9,276 nucleotides of DNA from Gemmatimonadales bacterium (lineage in GTDB: Bacteria; Gemmatimonadota; Gemmatimonadetes; Palauibacterales; Palauibacteraceae), in assembly GCA_030608825.1 (NCBI GenBank), contig JAUWDL010000030.1, positions 1 through 9,276 on the forward strand. The letters run 5' to 3'. The notes under the pieces were generated by a model. It was given only the letters and a program-made list of their open reading frames with translations, did no database searches and was not told where the DNA came from. A program made the translations under genes and the position numbers. This document shows positions 7,602 through 9,276 of the stretch, piece by piece. The number at the start of each line of letters is the position of its first letter. Within the stretch, counting starts at the first letter, position 1.

Positions 7602-7631
7602 ACAATACCCGGCAGCCTCCAAAGACGTCAA
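7602..7631 (-). promoter_or_regulatory. Sigma-70-like promoter for the gcv operon
   Basis: On the minus strand a TTGACG box (7631-7626, five of six to consensus) is followed after 18 bases by TATTGT (7607-7602, four of six). Transcription would start near 7595, giving a leader of about 45 nt before gcvH and its GGAGG. This is the only good promoter-like pair I found, and it sits in the largest intergenic gap. Spacing and box scores support it, but no experiment does. Confidence 0.6.
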
Positions 7632-7663
7632 GGAGCGACGAAATAGGGTAGGCGAGGGCTTGC

Positions 7664-7678
7664 TCGAGCAGCGCTCGA
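7664..7678 (-). other. Short palindrome downstream of the MGG-ladder gene
   Basis: Arms TCGAGC and GCTCGA flank a three-base loop, starting about 22 bases after the stop of the MGG-ladder gene. The hairpin is compact, but no run of T follows on the minus strand. It is at best a weak or factor-assisted terminator, or RNA-stabilising structure, between the two transcripts. Confidence 0.3.
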
Positions 7679-7700
7679 ACCGGTCGCCGGGATCGAGGGA

Positions 7701-8378
7701 TCAGGAGTCCTGGCCTCGCCGGAGCCGTTTCCGGCCCTTCTCCTGCTTGATCCGCTTGCGCGCCTCCCGCGCTGTCTCGCCGGGAAGGCGAACCTTCATC
7801 TCGACGGCGCCCATGCACACGAAGCCGTTGACCTTGATCAGCGGGGCGTCCGCCCCTGTTCCCTCCTGGCTCACCTGCTCGAAACCGCCCATCAGGGCGA
7901 AGCCGTTGGATTCGACGCGCACACCCGGTGGGACGATGATCTCGACCCCACCCATGAACACCACGACCGTCACCTCCGTGACCGGCTCGCCGAAGATGGC
8001 CTCCCGGAAATCCAGTCCCCCGCCGCCCATGATCGCGACGACGTTCAGGTGCCGAGGCGGCGTCCACTGTCCCTTCCGTTCCGCGCCCCCCATCACGGCG
8101 ATCATCGTCTGGGTCTTCGGCACGGCGCGCCACGGCTCGACCCGTACGGACGGCGCGACCTCGACCTCCTGGTCCACGGAGAGGGCCGGGAGGTCTGCGA
8201 CGAGCTCGGCCAGCTCCGCCGGGCTCCCGGCGCTGTAGACAAGATCCAGACGGCGCTCGAGCTCGGAGATCTTCAGGTGATCCGCCGCGAAGTGGGCGGA
8301 CAGGCGTTGCACGGTCGTATCCCGCGCTTCCGCCAACACCGGAAGCTCAGAAGGCGGTGGTCGGTCCGGAAGATTCAT
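7701..8378 (-). CDS. Soluble DUF1707-like / LiaF C-terminal-like protein with MGG repeats
   Basis: No enzymatic role is known. Residues about 17-66 resemble the DUF1707 helical domain, with the ERRLDLVYSAGSPAELAELVADLP pattern, best known from actinobacterial membrane proteins. Residues about 90-200 look like the beta-rich C-terminal domain of LiaF/DUF2154-type 'cell wall-active antibiotics response' proteins. They contain a ladder of hydrophobic-MGG turns: VMGG 95-98, IMGG 116-119, FMGG 141-144, LMGG 162-165 and a degenerate CMGA at 188-191, spaced 21-26 residues. The tail (205-223) is strongly basic. There is no transmembrane segment or signal peptide, so it should be cytoplasmic, unlike true LiaF. 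ATG 8378 lies 12 bp after the VWA gene stop and has no clear Shine-Dalgarno, suggesting co-transcription and translational dependence. Family assignment is from pattern recognition, and the function is unknown. Confidence 0.82.
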   Translation of the reverse strand: MNLPDRPPPSELPVLAEARDTTVQRLSAHFAADHLKISELERRLDLVYSAGSPAELAELVADLPALSVDQEVEVAPSVRVEPWRAVPKTQTMIAVMGGAERKGQWTPPRHLNVVAIMGGGGLDFREAIFGEPVTEVTVVVFMGGVEIIVPPGVRVESNGFALMGGFEQVSQEGTGADAPLIKVNGFVCMGAVEMKVRLPGETAREARKRIKQEKGRKRLRRGQDS

Positions 8379-8390
8379 GGTCAGGCCCGA

Positions 8391-9254
8391 TCAGCGAATG
8401 TGGCGGGTCTTTCGGCTCATGTAGTCCATTAGAATGTACTGGCCGAGAGACATCGTCGTCGTAAAGTAAGCCTTCCCGCGGCAGATCTCCGACACCTTGC
8501 GAACGAACGCGATCAGCGCCGGCGTCCGAGCGAGCATGAACGTGTTGATCACGATCCCGTCCCGGCGACACGCCGCGACCTCCCGGAAGGTGTCCCTCAG
8601 TATGCGCGGGTCCAATCCCATCGAGTTCTTGTAGATCCGGCCACCGGGCAGCGTGATCGCGCTGGGCTTGCCGTCGGTAATCATGATGACCTGACGCATC
8701 TCGCCGCTCTCAGCACGGAGGATCCGGCGGGCGATGCGCAGTCCTTCCGCCGTGTTGGTGTGGTACGGGCCGACCTGCGCACGGGCGAGCGCGGAGAGCG
8801 GAATCTCCTCGGCTCCGTCGTGGAACAGCACGCAGCGCAGCGTATCTCCCGGAAACTGCGTGCGGAGCAGATGCGACAACGCCAGGGCCACTTTCTTCGC
8901 CGGCGTGAAACGGTCCTCGCCGTAGAGGATCATCGAGTGACTGCAGTCGAGCATCAAGACGGTGGCGCAGCTCGATCTGTACGTGGCCTGGTGAACGTGC
9001 AGATCCGCGTAATCGACCGGCAGCGGGAATTTCAGCCCCGACCGGGCTATCGCGCTGCGGAGCGTCTCGGGCACGTCAACGTTCAGGGTGTCCCCGAACT
9101 CGTACGGTTTGGAGCCGGCCTCAGACTCGACGCCGGTCGCGAGCTTCGGCGTCTCGTGTGCGCCGATCCCCGCCTGGCCACGAGACCCGAGAAGGTCCCG
9201 GAGCGCCCGGTGGCTGAGGAAATCGAGGCTCTTCCGCGAGAGCTCGAACTTCAC
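8391..9254 (-). CDS. VWA-domain protein with intact MIDAS site, probable partner of an AAA+ ATPase
   Basis: This is a soluble von Willebrand factor A protein of 287 residues with no signal peptide or membrane span. The VWA domain covers roughly 95-260 and has a complete MIDAS: DCSHS at 103-107 (D-x-S-x-S), a threonine in YHTNTAEG (Thr166 or Thr168) and Asp194 in ITDGKP. The preceding [11 protein letters not shown] block (51-61) and the closing [22 protein letters not shown] (263-284) are typical of stand-alone VWA proteins found next to magnesium-chelatase/MoxR-like AAA+ genes. By analogy it would be an ATPase-partnered adaptor in protein or metal-complex remodelling; this is inference. The GTG start at 9254 shares GTGA with the stop of the upstream gene, which fixes the start and implies translational coupling. 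The MGG-ladder gene follows 12 bp later and may act with it. Confidence 0.9.
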   Translation of the reverse strand: MKFELSRKSLDFLSHRALRDLLGSRGQAGIGAHETPKLATGVESEAGSKPYEFGDTLNVDVPETLRSAIARSGLKFPLPVDYADLHVHQATYRSSCATVLMLDCSHSMILYGEDRFTPAKKVALALSHLLRTQFPGDTLRCVLFHDGAEEIPLSALARAQVGPYHTNTAEGLRIARRILRAESGEMRQVIMITDGKPSAITLPGGRIYKNSMGLDPRILRDTFREVAACRRDGIVINTFMLARTPALIAFVRKVSEICRGKAYFTTTMSLGQYILMDYMSRKTRHIR

Positions 9255-9276
9255 GGAGCGGGCGGCGCCATGCCCT
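9251..9276 (-). CDS. C-terminal tail of an upstream gene, cut by the window edge
   Basis: A minus-strand frame entering at the right edge reads GMAPPAP and stops at TGA (9253-9251), which overlaps the GTG of the VWA gene. Seven residues cannot identify the product. The coupling and the usual partner of this VWA type suggest a MoxR/ChlI-like AAA+ ATPase, but that is only a prediction. The frame could also be chance, since it is so short. Confidence 0.4.

Noticed and set aside
7550..7700. Possible glycine riboswitch upstream of gcvH
   Set aside because: The predicted leader is only about 45 nt and I see no tandem aptamer-like conserved segments. Only the promoter and palindromes are supportable.
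1..9276. CRISPR arrays, tRNA/rRNA genes, transposases or attachment sites
   Set aside because: No regular direct repeats, cloverleaf-like segments or recombinase-type proteins were seen on either strand.

Overview
This GC-rich window reads entirely from the minus strand. Transcription runs from high to low coordinates, and I find no convincing plus-strand gene, RNA gene, mobile element or CRISPR array. Gene packing is dense: three junctions are 4-base GTGA stop/start overlaps (9251-9254, 5086-5089, 1014-1017), and the longest non-coding gap is about 150 bp. The split glycine decarboxylase (gcvPA/gcvPB), the GC-rich codon use, the lipoprotein-type peptide-binding proteins and the VWA and DUF1707/LiaF-like genes suit a soil- or sediment-type bacterium such as Gemmatimonadota. 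That placement is inference from gene content, not a phylogenetic result.

Right block (9276-7701): the last residues of an upstream gene, a soluble VWA-domain protein with an intact MIDAS metal site, and a small soluble protein with a DUF1707-like N-terminus followed by a ladder of hydrophobic-MGG repeats. The tail gene is too short to identify. VWA proteins of this type commonly follow a MoxR/magnesium-chelatase-like AAA+ ATPase.

Centre block (7700-2772): a 151-bp intergenic region carries a good sigma-70-like promoter with palindromes. It drives a glycine-cleavage operon: gcvH, gcvPA, a UPF0173-type metallo-beta-lactamase-fold hydrolase, gcvPB and a LipM-type octanoyltransferase. GcvH is the lipoyl carrier, GcvPA plus GcvPB form the PLP-dependent decarboxylase (P protein), and the LipM-like enzyme would supply the octanoyl precursor of lipoate. 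gcvT and lpd are not here. The hydrolase placed between the two halves of the P protein is the least expected member.

Left block (2738-1): two tandem paralogous family-5 (oligo/dipeptide-type) ABC-transporter substrate-binding lipoproteins. The second starts at a GTG with a strong Shine-Dalgarno sequence, overlaps the stop of the first and runs off the left edge.

Most of the window is recognisable metabolism and transport. The points deserving a second look are the hydrolase within the gcv operon, the VWA/MGG-ladder pair, the tandem binding proteins and the gcvH promoter region. I see no firm evidence for a wholly new system.
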